Assembly: GCA_019744975.1 (NCBI GenBank)
Contig: JAIETP010000041.1
Span: 1-41,829, forward strand
From: Burkholderiales bacterium
GTDB lineage: Bacteria; Pseudomonadota; Gammaproteobacteria; Burkholderiales; SG8-41
Length of the DNA stretch: 41,829 nucleotides
Direction: 5' to 3'
The notes beneath the pieces were generated by a model. That model worked only from the letters and a program-made list of their open reading frames with translations. It made no database searches and was not told the DNA's origin. Positions 1-10,670 of the stretch are shown here, one piece after another. The stretch's first letter is position 1; the number at the start of each line of letters is the position of its first letter. Both the position numbers and the translations under genes were made by a program.

Positions 1-1340
<1,340 letters not shown>

Positions 1341-1344
<4 letters not shown>

Positions 1345-2753
1345 GCGCTTTTCCCCTCTTCCCCTTCCTTCGCCAGCCTGCCCGCGACCGTGCCGATCGA
1401 ACCGGCACCCATCGCCAGCACCACATCGCCATCACGCACAGCGCCGGATATCGCCGCCGGCAGATCAGTCACCTGCTCGACAAACACCGGCTCCACCTTG
1501 CCCAGCACGCGCACCGCACGCACCAGCGCGCGGCCATCCGCGGCAACAATCGGCGCCTCGCCGGCCGGATACACCTCCGTTAACAACAAGGCATCGACAC
1601 TGGACAACACACGGGCAAAATCCTCGAAACAGTCACGGGTTCGCGTATAACGGTGCGGCTGGAAGGCCAGCAGCAGGCGGCGGCCGGGAAACGCGCCGCG
1701 CACCGCGGCGATCGTCGCCGCCATTTCCACCGGGTGGTGTCCGTAGTCATCGATCAGCTCAAAAACACCGCCACTCGACAGCCGCACTGCGCCGTGGCGC
1801 TGGAAGCGACGTCCCACGCCCTTGAATTCGGCCAGCGCCTTGACGATTTTTTCGTCTGCCACGCCGACTTCCATGCCAACGGCAATCGCCGCCAGCGCAT
1901 TCAGCACGTTATGCACCCCGGCGAGGTTCAACGTGATATCGAGGTCGGGCAGGCGCCGGCCGTTGCTGCGCAACACGCGGAAACGCATGCGCCCGGCATC
2001 GGCCGTCACCGCGGTCGCGCGCACCTGCGCACCTTCACCCAATCCGTAGGTCACCACGGTTTTGGTGAGCTTGGGCATGATCGCGCGCACATTGGCGTCG
2101 TCGTTGCACAACACGGCCACGCCATAAAACGGCAGGCGTTCGACAAAATCGACGAAGGCCTGTTTCAGCTTGTCCAGCGAGTGGTCGTAGGTCTCCATGT
2201 GGTCGGCGTCGATATTGGTGACCACGGACAACACCGGCTGCAGATGGAGGAAGGAGGCATCGGATTCGTCGGCTTCCGCGACAATGAATTCACCGGCGCC
2301 CAGCCGGGCGTGCGCGCCGGCGCTCTCCAGCCGGCCGCCAATGACAAAGGTCGGATCCAGTCCGCCCTCGGCCAGCACGCTGGCAGCGAGGCTGGTGGTC
2401 GTGGTCTTGCCGTGCGTGCCGGCAACCGCGATGCCCTGCTTCAGGCGCATCAGTTCCGCCAGCATCAGCGCCCGCGGCACCACCGGCACATGCCGGGCGC
2501 GCGCCGCCACCACCTCCGGGTTGTCGGCCTTGACCGCACTGGAAATCACCACGACGTCGGCGGTGTCAACATGCACGGCGGCATGGCCGATGTGCACCTG
2601 CGCGCCAAATCCAGCCAGGCGGCGCGTGGCATTGCTTGCACTCAAATCAGAACCGCTGACCGCGTAACCCAGATTCAGCAGCACCTCGGCGATGCCGCTC
2701 ATGCCGGCGCCGCCAATACCGACAAAGTGTACCTGTCGCACTTTATGTCTCAT
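1341..2753 (-). CDS. murC: UDP-N-acetylmuramate--L-alanine ligase
   Basis: Adds L-alanine to UDP-MurNAc, the first Mur ligase step; cytoplasmic. The 470-residue protein starts [22 protein letters not shown], with the Rossmann glycine-rich loop at residues 11-19. The Mur-ligase P-loop GTHGKTT is at about 112-118. Later come [11 protein letters not shown] and [10 protein letters not shown], both typical of MurC. The open frame runs on upstream to 2840 inside murG, but the ATG at 2753 has GAGG eight bases before it and fits the family N-terminus. It begins 10 bases after the murG stop. Confidence 0.97.
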
Positions 2754-2763
2754 GCCGGCCGCC

Positions 2764-3837
2764 TCATGCTGGTACAAGCTCCGTGCAGAATTCAGCCACT
2801 TTCTGCGCCGCGTCCGGTTTACCCACGGCCCGCGCGGCACGCGCCATCTCCAGCAATTTGCTACGGGTCAGTCCGCGCAAGGTCTCCGCCAGCGACTGCG
2901 GCGTCAGCGTCTTCTGCGGCATCAGCAGCGCGGCGCCGCGGTCGGCCAGATAAGCCGCATTGCGTGTCTGATGGTCATCCGCGGCGTACGGGAAGGGCAC
3001 CAGGATGCCGCCGACTCCGGCGACAGCGAGTTCGGTGATGGTGGTCGCACCGGCGCGACAGATCACCACATCGGCTTCGCCGTAACGCAGCGCCATGTCA
3101 TCGATGAAGTCGACGATTTCAGCATCCACGCCAACGCTGCGATAGGTTTCGCGCAGCTCCGCCACATGCGCCGCGCCAGCCTGATGCGTCACCACCGGCC
3201 GCTCGCTTTGTGCCAGCAGTGACAGCGCCTGCGGCACCGTGACATTGAGCGCCTTCGCGCCGAGGCTGCCGCCGACGACGAGCACCCGCAGCGGTCCGCT
3301 GCGGTTGGCGAAGCGCGCTTCGGGCGGTGCCAGATTGACGATGTCAGTGCGCACCGGATTCCCGGACCAGATCACATCGACCCGGCCGTTGAAGGCATCG
3401 GGAAATGCCGCCAGTACGCGATCGGCAACACCGGCCAGCACACGATTGGCCAACCCCGGAACTGCGTTCTGTTCGTGGATCAGCAAGGGTTTACCGAGCA
3501 ACGCCGCCATCATGCCGCCGGGAAACGCCGCGTAACCGCCCATGCCCAGCACCACGTCCGGGCGATGCCGGAAAATCGCCTTCGCGCTCTGCCAGAACGC
3601 GATCAGCAGTGATGCCGGCAACAGCAGCTTGCGCAACCAGCCCTTGCCGCGTACACCGCCGAAACGGATCCACACCGTCGCATATCCACGCGGCGGAATC
3701 AGGCGTTCCTCCATGCCGCCGCGGGCTCCCAGCCAGACCACGTTCCAGCCGCGGCCGCGCAGCACCTCGGCCACCGCCAGTGCCGGAAAAATATGCCCGC
3801 CGGTGCCGCCGGCCATGACAAGGATGGTCCGGCTCAT
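2764..3837 (-). CDS. murG: UDP-GlcNAc:lipid I N-acetylglucosaminyltransferase
   Basis: Transfers GlcNAc to lipid I to form lipid II at the inner face of the membrane; GT28 family. The 357-residue protein has the N-terminal loop [16 protein letters not shown], the second glycine-rich segment [26 protein letters not shown], the C-domain loop [12 protein letters not shown], and the UDP-binding stretch [11 protein letters not shown]. All are canonical. ATG at 3837. The bases around this start still contain a readable ancestral ftsW end (GFTP then TGA overlapping ATG). It is now separated from ftsW by a 124-base insert-like spacer, described separately. Confidence 0.97.
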   Translation of the reverse strand: MSRTILVMAGGTGGHIFPALAVAEVLRGRGWNVVWLGARGGMEERLIPPRGYATVWIRFGGVRGKGWLRKLLLPASLLIAFWQSAKAIFRHRPDVVLGMGGYAAFPGGMMAALLGKPLLIHEQNAVPGLANRVLAGVADRVLAAFPDAFNGRVDVIWSGNPVRTDIVNLAPPEARFANRSGPLRVLVVGGSLGAKALNVTVPQALSLLAQSERPVVTHQAGAAHVAELRETYRSVGVDAEIVDFIDDMALRYGEADVVICRAGATTITELAVAGVGGILVPFPYAADDHQTRNAAYLADRGAALLMPQKTLTPQSLAETLRGLTRSKLLEMARAARAVGKPDAAQKVAEFCTELVPA

Positions 3838-3977
3838 GGCGTGAACCCCAAGAGGAGGGGATTTTCGCTACGACGTGCCTTTTGCTGCGCAAAAGTCCGT
3901 CTTCGCCGAAACAGACAGTCTGTAGTTAGTGCATTCACGCTATTTGCCGATACAAGTATCGTCATACCGTGAACCCC
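3838..3977 (-). mobile_element. Hairpin-rich insert at the ftsW/murG junction with 10-bp direct repeat
   Basis: A 124-base gap lies between murG and ftsW in a cluster whose other junctions are mostly overlaps. CGTGAACCCC occurs at 3840-3849 and again at 3968-3977, flanking the gap like a target duplication. On the minus strand the murG-side copy reads GGG TTC ACG CCA TGA, a ftsW-like end (GFTP, stop) overlapping murG as ATGA; the present ftsW ends GFTV. Inside are small perfect hairpins: 3879-3885 with 3889-3895, 3911-3916 with 3918-3923, and 3948-3953 with 3956-3961. There is no ORF. It is called an insertion by inference, and the element type is unknown. Confidence 0.55.
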
Positions 3978-5134
3978 CGCATGATCTGCCGGTTTTCCCA
4001 GTCAATGCGCAGCAGTACGGCCAGTGCACAGCAGGTTGCGAGAATCGCACTGCCGCCAAACGACAGCAGCGGCAGTGTCAGGCCCTTGGTCGGCAACACG
4101 CCCATGTTGACGCCCATGTTGATAATGACCTGGACACCGATCCACAGACCGATGCCCTGCGCCACCAGCGCGGCATACGGGCGTTCAAGGTCGGAGGCAC
4201 GGCGGCCGATCGCAAAAGCCCGCCACACAATCCACGCAAACAGCAGCGTCAATGTCAACACGCCGGCAAAACCGAGTTCCTCGGCGATCACCGCGAGCAG
4301 GAAATCGGTGTGGGCTTCGGGCAGGTAAAACAGTTTTTCAACGCTGGCACCGAGCCCGACCCCGAACCACTCGCCGCGACCGAAAGCGATCAGCGCGTGC
4401 GACAGCTGATATCCCTTGCCGTACGGGTCCGCCCAGGGGTCCATGAAGCCGATCACGCGCTGCATGCGGTACGGACTGCTCCAGATCAGCAGCAGGAAGC
4501 CGATCAGCAGCATCACGATCAGCCCCGCGAACAGCCGCCAGTTCATGCCGCCGAGAAACAGGATACCCATGGCAATCACGGTGATCACCGCGAAGGCGCC
4601 AAAATCCGGCTCACGCAGCAGCAGCCCTCCCGTCAGCAGCATCACACCGGCCATCGGCAAAAACCCCTTGCGCAGGCTGTGCATGAACGCCGCCTTGCGC
4701 ACGGTGTAATCGGCGGCATAGAGCACCGCGCATACCTTCATCAGTTCCGATGGCTGCAGGTTGGCAAAACCCAGCGGCAGCCAGCGCCGGCTGCCGTTGA
4801 CTTCGCGCCCGATGCCGGGAATCAGCACCAGTGTCAGCAGCACCAGTCCAAATACAAACAGGATGGGGGCGGCGCGTTGCCAGGTGCGCAGCGGCACCTG
4901 GAACACCAGTCCTGCGGCCACCAGGCTGATCAGCACATACGCCGCGTGGCGGCTGAGGTAATACACCGCGCTGTTGCCGGTGACACGGCTGGCTTCTGCA
5001 ATCGCAATCGACGCCGAATACACCATCACCATGCCAAACCCGAGCAGCAGTACGGTGACCCAGATCAGCGCGCTGTCATACTCCTGCCCCGCGCCGCGTG
5101 TGTTGACGGGATGGTTGAGCGTGGCGAAACTCAC
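3962..5134 (-). CDS. ftsW: Lipid II glycosyltransferase / divisome SEDS protein FtsW
   Basis: SEDS-family septal peptidoglycan polymerase of the inner membrane, working with the transpeptidase FtsI. About ten hydrophobic segments are visible. Family motifs are present: [25 protein letters not shown], the long loop [29 protein letters not shown], and the final [10 protein letters not shown]. The start is chosen as GTG 5134: it overlaps the murD stop as GTGA and has GGAGG five bases upstream. The GTG at 5140 lies within that ribosome site, so it is an unlikely start. The protein has 390 residues, and its last residue appears altered by the insert between it and murG. Confidence 0.96.
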   Translation of the reverse strand: MSFATLNHPVNTRGAGQEYDSALIWVTVLLLGFGMVMVYSASIAIAEASRVTGNSAVYYLSRHAAYVLISLVAAGLVFQVPLRTWQRAAPILFVFGLVLLTLVLIPGIGREVNGSRRWLPLGFANLQPSELMKVCAVLYAADYTVRKAAFMHSLRKGFLPMAGVMLLTGGLLLREPDFGAFAVITVIAMGILFLGGMNWRLFAGLIVMLLIGFLLLIWSSPYRMQRVIGFMDPWADPYGKGYQLSHALIAFGRGEWFGVGLGASVEKLFYLPEAHTDFLLAVIAEELGFAGVLTLTLLFAWIVWRAFAIGRRASDLERPYAALVAQGIGLWIGVQVIINMGVNMGVLPTKGLTLPLLSFGGSAILATCCALAVLLRIDWENRQIMRGFTV

Positions 5135-6516
5135 GCGCACCTCCGTTGCAATGCCGCCACCGCAGCGGCAAACACTTCCGCGCGATGAATGTAATTGCGG
5201 TACATGTCGTAACTCGCGCAGGCGGGCGACAGCAACACCGCATCGCCGGCCCGCGCGGCATTAAATGCGAGTTCCACCGCCTGCTCCATGTCTGCGGCAC
5301 GCAGCAGCGGCACCCGGTTGCCGATGGCATCGGCGATGCGTTCGGCATCACGCCCGATCAGCACCACCGCACGCGCCTTGTGTTGTGCCGCCGCGGCGAG
5401 TGGTGCGAAATCCTGGCCCTTGCCATCGCCGCCGGCGATCAACACCACCGGTTGCGGCATACCGTTCAGAGCAGCGACGGTGGCGCCGACATTGGTACCC
5501 TTGGAATCGTCGTAAAACTGTATATTATTGATTTTATTGATATTTTTTACGCGGTGCGGCAGGCCGTCAAAGGTCTGCCAGGCTTGGGTGATTACCGCAT
5601 CGGCAACACCGACGGCGCGACACAAGGCGCCCGCAGCCAGCGCATTGGCCGCGTTGTGCAAACCGGCGACACGCAATGCAGCCACCGGTGCCAGCGCGAC
5701 ATCACCGCGCATCAGCATCGATTCCTTGCCCCTGCCGCCAATACCCCAGGCCTCCGCATCGCGCGGTGCATCCAGCCCGAAACGGACCACGCGGCGACCA
5801 GACTGCGCCATGCCATCGCTCCACCTGTCCTGGCGATTGAGCACCTGCACACCATCACCGGCAAAGATGCGACTTTTTGCGGCGGCGTATTCGCGCATGC
5901 CGTCATACCGGTCAAGATGATCCTCGGACAGATTCAGTACCGTCGCCGCGCGCGCTTGCAGCGATATCGTGCTTTCCAGCTGAAAACTCGACAGCTCCAG
6001 CACAAACACACCGGGCCGCTGTACGCCTTTTCCCGCACCGTCTTCAATTTCGGTCCATGCATCGAGTACCGGCAAACCGATGTTGCCCGCCACCACGGGA
6101 CGCAGCGCAGCGGCTTTACAGATTTCACCGGCCAGCGCGGTCACCGTGCTTTTGCCGTTGGAACCGGTAATTGCAATTACCGGCGTGGCATCGTTGCGCG
6201 CCGCCAGTGCCTGTGCGAACAATTCCACGTCACCCACCACCGGCACGCCCCGCGCTGCGGCCTGCGCGATGGCGCCGGCACGACGGTCCACGCCAGGACT
6301 CACCGCGATCATGTCGACACCATCAACGTCGGGGGCCACGCCAAGTGCCATCGGCAACTGCGGCAATTCCCGGCGCAGCGTGGCGGCATGCGGGGGTGCC
6401 GCGCGGCTGTCCGTCGCGCGCACTTCGGCGCCGCGGCGCTGCAGCCAGCGCGCCATCGACAATCCGGTATCACCGAGACCAACGACCATTACGCGTGCAC
6501 CCTTGAGATCGAACAT
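5131..6516 (-). CDS. murD: UDP-N-acetylmuramoyl-L-alanine--D-glutamate ligase
   Basis: Adds D-glutamate to UDP-MurNAc-L-Ala. 461 residues from ATG 6516 ([20 protein letters not shown]), which has AGGA five bases upstream. A GTG at 6537 overlapping a TGA is the alternative start and would add seven residues. The Mur P-loop GSNGKST is at 118-124, ELSSFQLE at 174-181, [11 protein letters not shown] at about 194-204, and DDSKGTN near 336-342. Residues 323-333, [11 protein letters not shown], are encoded by a strikingly AT-rich patch sharing 20 identical bases with an intergenic repeat at 39344. By alignment to remembered E. coli MurD, the spacing between HR and DSK is unchanged, so nothing was inserted in length. 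Confidence 0.96.
   Translation of the reverse strand: MFDLKGARVMVVGLGDTGLSMARWLQRRGAEVRATDSRAAPPHAATLRRELPQLPMALGVAPDVDGVDMIAVSPGVDRRAGAIAQAAARGVPVVGDVELFAQALAARNDATPVIAITGSNGKSTVTALAGEICKAAALRPVVAGNIGLPVLDAWTEIEDGAGKGVQRPGVFVLELSSFQLESTISLQARAATVLNLSEDHLDRYDGMREYAAAKSRIFAGDGVQVLNRQDRWSDGMAQSGRRVVRFGLDAPRDAEAWGIGGRGKESMLMRGDVALAPVAALRVAGLHNAANALAAGALCRAVGVADAVITQAWQTFDGLPHRVKNINKINNIQFYDDSKGTNVGATVAALNGMPQPVVLIAGGDGKGQDFAPLAAAAQHKARAVVLIGRDAERIADAIGNRVPLLRAADMEQAVELAFNAARAGDAVLLSPACASYDMYRNYIHRAEVFAAAVAALQRRCA
5528..5547 (-). repeat. AT-rich repeat copy inside murD
   Basis: On the minus strand this reads AAAAATATCAATAAAATCAA, identical over 20 bases to 39344-39363 and closely related to the copies at 20220 and 31477. 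It lies in frame in murD, encoding part of KNINKINN, in otherwise GC-rich coding sequence. Confidence 0.7.
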
Positions 6517-6533
6517 TGCATTCCTGCTCCCTG

Positions 6534-6599
6534 TCACCGCAGCTTCAGCGTCGACAAGCCGATCAGCACCAGCATCTTCGTGATGATCCAGAAGCGCAC
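6534..6599 (-). pseudogene. Duplicate 3' end of mraY (last 21 codons plus stop)
   Basis: Reading leftwards, this segment encodes [21 protein letters not shown]-stop, the same as the end of the intact mraY at 6773-6708 apart from one residue (K for M), but with about ten silent base differences. Its TGA at 6536-6534 overlaps a GTG at 6537 in the murD frame, so this looks like the original mraY/murD junction. The living mraY now ends 172 bases upstream on an AT-richer copy. It has no start of its own and no expected product. Confidence 0.75.
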
Positions 6600-6600
6600 T

Positions 6601-6685
6601 GGGTGGTTTTGGCTGCGGCCGCCATGTCGCGCGAGCGCAACATGGCTTAACCTGCCAAGCAGGTTAGCCTTCGCCGAAACCACCC
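6601..6685. mobile_element. 85-bp cruciform element with 13-bp terminal inverted repeats
   Basis: GGGTGGTTTTGGC at 6601-6613 and GCCGAAACCACCC at 6673-6685 are inverted repeats matching at 12 of 13 positions. Between them are two more stems: 6622-6632 with 6635-6645 (10 of 11 paired), and AACCTGC at 6649-6655 with GCAGGTT at 6659-6665, extended by GGCT/AGCC. Together they can fold as a three-way cloverleaf. It carries no ORF. It lies between the two copies of the mraY tail, and shares CTTCGCCGAAAC (6669-6680) with the ftsW/murG insert (3901-3912). It is MITE-like by structure only; mobility is inferred. Confidence 0.55.
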
Positions 6686-6707
6686 CGTCGTTCGCTTTTC
6701 TGTTCAT

Positions 6708-7793
6708 CTATCTCAATTTCAATGTCGAGAGTCCTATCAGCACCAGCATCATCGTGATGATCCAGAAGCGAACGACGACCTGGTTTTCTTTCCAGCCCTT
6801 CAATTCATAGTGGTGGTGCAGCGGCGCCATTCGGAATATCCGCTTGCCGGTCAGCTTGAATGACGCCACCTGCAGCATCACCGACAGGGTTTCGACGACA
6901 AACACGCCGCCCATGATGAACAGCACGATTTCCTGGCGCACGATGACGGCGATGGTGCCCAGCGCGGCGCCCAGCGCCAGCGCGCCGACGTCGCCCATGA
7001 ATACTTCCGCGGGATAGGCGTTGAACCACAGGAAAGCGAGTCCGGCGCCGGCCATCGCGCCGCAGATCACCGTCAGTTCGCCGGCGCCCGGGATATAGGG
7101 GAAGGCCAGGTATTTGGCGAACACGGCATTGCCGGCCACGTAGGCAAAAATGCCGAGTGCGCTGCCCACCATCACCGTGGGCATGATCGCGAGGCCATCG
7201 AGGCCGTCCGTCAGATTCACCGCGTTGCTGGTGCCGACGATCACCAGGTAGGTCATGGTGATGAAACCGATGGCCCCCAGAGGGTAGGCCACCTGCTTGA
7301 AAAACGGCACGATGAATTCGGTCTGCGCCGGCAGATTGGTCGAATAGGCGATGAATACCGCAGCGCCCAGGCCGATCACCGATTGCCAGAAAAATTTTAC
7401 CCGCGCCGACAGTCCCTTCGGATTGCGGTGTACCACCTTGCGGTAATCGTCGACCCAGCCGATGGCGCCGAAACCGACGGTAACAACCAGCACCACCCAG
7501 ACGAAGCGGTTCTGCAGATCCGCCCACAGCAGCGTGGTGATGATGATCGACACCAGAATCAGCGCACCACCCATGGTCGGCGTGCCGGCTTTCACCAGGT
7601 GGGTCTGCGGACCGTCGTCGCGCACCGCCTGGCCGATTTTTAACGCCGTCAGCTTGCGGATCAGCGCGGGGCCGACGATGAAGGAAATCAACAGCGAGGT
7701 CAGGCAGGCCAGAACCGCGCGCAGCGTCAGGTAACTGAATACATTGAAGGCGCGGGCATACTGTTCCAGCCATTGCGCCAGTTCAAGCAGCAT
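6708..7793 (-). CDS. mraY: Phospho-MurNAc-pentapeptide transferase (lipid I synthesis)
   Basis: Transfers phospho-MurNAc-pentapeptide to undecaprenyl phosphate, making lipid I in the inner membrane. The 361-residue polytopic protein carries [28 protein letters not shown] with the paired aspartates, [32 protein letters not shown], and [16 protein letters not shown] 7793 is chosen: GGAGG lies eight bases upstream and the start overlaps the murF stop by 11 bases; the frame's extension to 7832 is inside murF. The last 22 codons, ending in a TAG stop, differ in base composition from the neighbouring duplicate copy at 6534-6599. Confidence 0.97.
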   Translation of the reverse strand: MLLELAQWLEQYARAFNVFSYLTLRAVLACLTSLLISFIVGPALIRKLTALKIGQAVRDDGPQTHLVKAGTPTMGGALILVSIIITTLLWADLQNRFVWVVLVVTVGFGAIGWVDDYRKVVHRNPKGLSARVKFFWQSVIGLGAAVFIAYSTNLPAQTEFIVPFFKQVAYPLGAIGFITMTYLVIVGTSNAVNLTDGLDGLAIMPTVMVGSALGIFAYVAGNAVFAKYLAFPYIPGAGELTVICGAMAGAGLAFLWFNAYPAEVFMGDVGALALGAALGTIAVIVRQEIVLFIMGGVFVVETLSVMLQVASFKLTGKRIFRMAPLHHHYELKGWKENQVVVRFWIITMMLVLIGLSTLKLR

Positions 7794-9189
7794 TGCCTGT
7801 GCCTCCTGTCGTGGCATTTCCCATTGCAGCATTCCCGGTCACGGCTTCGATGCAGCGCACGACACGCTCCATCTGCATGAAACGCGAACCCTTGACCAGC
7901 AGGGCGGTCTGCGGGCCGAGCACAACTTCAATATCAGCGAGCAGTTCTTCGATACGCGGGTAATGCCGGGCACCGGCGCCAAAAGCGCGCGCAGTCACTG
8001 CCGCGAGCTCACCCAAGGCATACAAACCGTCGATGCCGGCATCGCGCGCATAAACGCCCACCTCTTCATGGAATGCCGCGCCCTGCGCGCCGACCTCACC
8101 CATGTCACCCAGCACCAGCAACCTGCGTCCGGGAGCCCGCGCCAGTACGTCGATCGCCGCGCGCACCGAATCCGGGTTGGCGTTATAGCTGTCATCGATC
8201 AGCATGGCGCCGCGGCGTCCGGTCTTGATCTGCAGGCGGCCCTTGACTGCGACAAACCGGGACAGAGCCCGCGAGCAGGCGGACAACGACGCACCCGCGG
8301 CCGTGGCAGCGGCGATCGCCGCCAGCGCATTACGCACGTTGTGTTCGCCGGCCAGCGGCAGATCAAATGCGGCATGTTCTTCGGGCGTGGTGACGTCAAG
8401 ATGCACCGAGGCTGCCTGCATCCGGCATTGCGCACGTACTGCGGCGGCCCGCTGCAGACCGAAGTCACGGACAGGGCGCGCGCCGGCGGCAGCACGCCAG
8501 ACGTCAGCGTGGGCGTCGTCAGCATTGATCACCGCCACGCCATCTTCCGCCAGCGCGGTGATCAGGCTGGCGTGTTCCACTGCAACATCAGCCACCGAGC
8601 GCATGAACTCCTGGTGTTCGCGTTGCGCATTGTTGATCACCGCAATCGTCGGTGCCGCAACGGCCGCCAGTTGCGCGGTTTCCCCGGGATGGTTCATGCC
8701 GACCTCGACCACCGCAACACGGTGCGCCTCGCGCAACGCGAGCAGCGTCAGCGGCAGCCCGATATGGTTGTTGAGATTACCGCGGGTGGCCAGCACGGCG
8801 GCATCGCCAAAATGCGCGCGCAGGCAGGCTGCAATCATTTCCTTGACCGTGGTTTTGCCGTTGGAACCGACGACTGCAATCAGTGGAATGTGGAACTGCC
8901 GGCGCCAGTGCGCGGCCAGCGCCCCCAGCGCAACGGTGGTGTCGGCCACGGCAGCCATCGGCAAGCTGGCGGCCGTGTTCACATACCTGTGATCCACCAG
9001 CGCAGCCACAGCACCGGCGGCAGCGGCCTGGCCGACAAAATCATGTCCATCGTATTTTTCGCCACGCAGCGCAATGAACAGGTCGCCCTTTTTCAGGGTA
9101 CGGCTGTCGGTGCACACATCATCAAACCGTGTATCGGTGCCGCGCAGTTCGCCGCCAAGCACCATCGCTGTCTGGGCCAGGGTCATCAC
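7783..9189 (-). CDS. murF: UDP-MurNAc-tripeptide--D-alanyl-D-alanine ligase
   Basis: Adds the D-Ala-D-Ala dipeptide to complete the UDP-MurNAc-pentapeptide. The 468-residue protein has the N-terminal [16 protein letters not shown] motif of MurE/MurF, P-loop GSNGKTT at 108-114, [22 protein letters not shown], and [10 protein letters not shown], all MurF signatures. The start sequence is GTGATG: GTG 9189 overlaps the murE stop as GTGA, and an ATG at 9186 follows directly. GGAGG lies 5 or 8 bases upstream, so either can serve. Confidence 0.97.
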   Translation of the reverse strand: MMTLAQTAMVLGGELRGTDTRFDDVCTDSRTLKKGDLFIALRGEKYDGHDFVGQAAAAGAVAALVDHRYVNTAASLPMAAVADTTVALGALAAHWRRQFHIPLIAVVGSNGKTTVKEMIAACLRAHFGDAAVLATRGNLNNHIGLPLTLLALREAHRVAVVEVGMNHPGETAQLAAVAAPTIAVINNAQREHQEFMRSVADVAVEHASLITALAEDGVAVINADDAHADVWRAAAGARPVRDFGLQRAAAVRAQCRMQAASVHLDVTTPEEHAAFDLPLAGEHNVRNALAAIAAATAAGASLSACSRALSRFVAVKGRLQIKTGRRGAMLIDDSYNANPDSVRAAIDVLARAPGRRLLVLGDMGEVGAQGAAFHEEVGVYARDAGIDGLYALGELAAVTARAFGAGARHYPRIEELLADIEVVLGPQTALLVKGSRFMQMERVVRCIEAVTGNAAMGNATTGGTGNAA

Positions 9190-10670
9190 CGCGCCCTCCC
9201 GGCCAGTACCGCGCGCACCACCGCCGCATCGCTGTAGCGGCGCTTGACGCCTTGTATTTCCTGGTATCGCTCGTGGCCCTTGCCGGCGATCAGCACGATG
9301 TCGCCGCGCCGCGCCTGTGCCAGCGCTTGTTTAATCGCCTGGCGCCGGTCTGCGATCTGCTCATGTTTTCCGGAAACACCTTCGGCAATCTCGGCAATGA
9401 TGGCCTGCGGATCCTCGCTGCGCGGATTGTCGCTGGTGATGATCACCACATCGGCGATGCGCGAGGCCACGGCACCCATCAGCGGGCGTTTGCCGCGATC
9501 ACGTTCGCCGCCGCAGCCGAACACGCAGAACAGCCGGGCGCGCTGGCCGGCAATCGTGCGCAGGCTCAGCAACACTTTTTCCAAAGCATCCGGCGTATGA
9601 GCGTAATCCACAATCACCAGCGGCGCGCGACCGCCGCCATAACGTTCTGTGCGCCCGGGAACCGGCATTACCTTTTCCAGCGCCGCCACCGAGTGGTCGA
9701 GACCGACATCGCTGACCAGCAGCGTCGCCAGTGAGCCGAGCAGATTCGCCGCATTAAAACCGCCAATCAGCGGGCTGCGCAGTGTCGCCCGCCCCCAAGG
9801 TGAGGCAATGTCGAAGGACACGCCGTCGAGACCGAGGCGCAGGTTGCGGCCTTGAACGCAGGGCAGGGTGACACGCGCTGTTCGCGCCTGAAAACCGTAG
9901 CCCAGCGCCTTCGCGCGTTTATGTTTCCAGCAAAGCGCCAGCTCGCGGCCGAAGGCATCGTCGAGATTCAGCACGGCATGGCTGAGCGTGGGCCAGCGGA
10001 AGAGCCGCGCTTTCGCCGCCTGATAACGCCGCATCGTGCCGTGATAATCAAGGTGATCGCGCGTCAGGTTGGTCAGCAGCGCGACATCGAATTCGACGCC
10101 GGCAAGACGGTCCTGATCAAGACCGTGCGAGGAAGCCTCCATACATACCGCGCGCGCCCCCGCGCGCACCATCGTACGCAGGCGCGCATGCAGGATCACC
10201 GCGTCCGGCGTGGTATTGATGGCATGGCCTTGCGCATCAAGCCGCCCGGGAAAACCGCTGCCCAGCGTGCCGATCACCGCGCATTTGCGTCTGGCGCGGG
10301 TCAGCGACTGCGCAATCCACTGACTGCATGAAGTCTTGCCATTGGTGCCGGTGACGCCGATGGTCCACAATTTTGCGCTGGGTTTGCCGTACACCTCGCT
10401 GGCGATGACGCCGGCCTGGCGCCGCAGATGCGCAACACCGAGGTTCGGCACCCGCCAGCGCGGATTCCACGCATAACCGCCGGAATCCCACAGCACCGAG
10501 GCCGCGCCGTTGGCAATCGCCTGCGCGATGTAATCACGGCCGTCACGCGATTCGCCGGGGCAGGCGACAAAGGTGTCGCCGGCCCTGACCGCCCGACTGT
10601 CCAGCGTCAGCCGGCGTACGCCAAGCTTGCGTACTGCCGTCTGCATGTCGTTCAGCGCGGCGGGCATCAC
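9186..10670 (-). CDS. murE: UDP-MurNAc-L-Ala-D-Glu--2,6-diaminopimelate ligase
   Basis: Adds the third residue of the stem peptide. The 494-residue protein has TLDSRAVRAGDTFVACPG near the start, P-loop TGTNGKT at 107-113, EASSHGLDQDRL at about 179-190, a lysine in QAAKARLF (K220) at the place of the carbamylated lysine, and DNPRSEDP at 414-421. The DNPR motif is the known determinant for meso-diaminopimelate rather than lysine, so a DAP-type Gram-negative wall is expected. The start is the same GTGATG arrangement as murF, with the GTG at 10670 overlapping the ftsI stop. Confidence 0.97.
   Translation of the reverse strand: MMPAALNDMQTAVRKLGVRRLTLDSRAVRAGDTFVACPGESRDGRDYIAQAIANGAASVLWDSGGYAWNPRWRVPNLGVAHLRRQAGVIASEVYGKPSAKLWTIGVTGTNGKTSCSQWIAQSLTRARRKCAVIGTLGSGFPGRLDAQGHAINTTPDAVILHARLRTMVRAGARAVCMEASSHGLDQDRLAGVEFDVALLTNLTRDHLDYHGTMRRYQAAKARLFRWPTLSHAVLNLDDAFGRELALCWKHKRAKALGYGFQARTARVTLPCVQGRNLRLGLDGVSFDIASPWGRATLRSPLIGGFNAANLLGSLATLLVSDVGLDHSVAALEKVMPVPGRTERYGGGRAPLVIVDYAHTPDALEKVLLSLRTIAGQRARLFCVFGCGGERDRGKRPLMGAVASRIADVVIITSDNPRSEDPQAIIAEIAEGVSGKHEQIADRRQAIKQALAQARRGDIVLIAGKGHERYQEIQGVKRRYSDAAVVRAVLAGRAR

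Noticed and set aside
3929-5188. Long plus-strand frame (419 codons) opposite ftsW
   Set aside because: Low-complexity, Q/H/R-rich translation complementary to a clear ftsW; an artefact of GC-rich coding DNA.
5146-6810. Plus-strand frame of 554 codons across murD and the mraY end
   Set aside because: Antisense to conserved genes, no domain pattern, no ribosome site. Its length reflects codon bias and the AT-rich patch.
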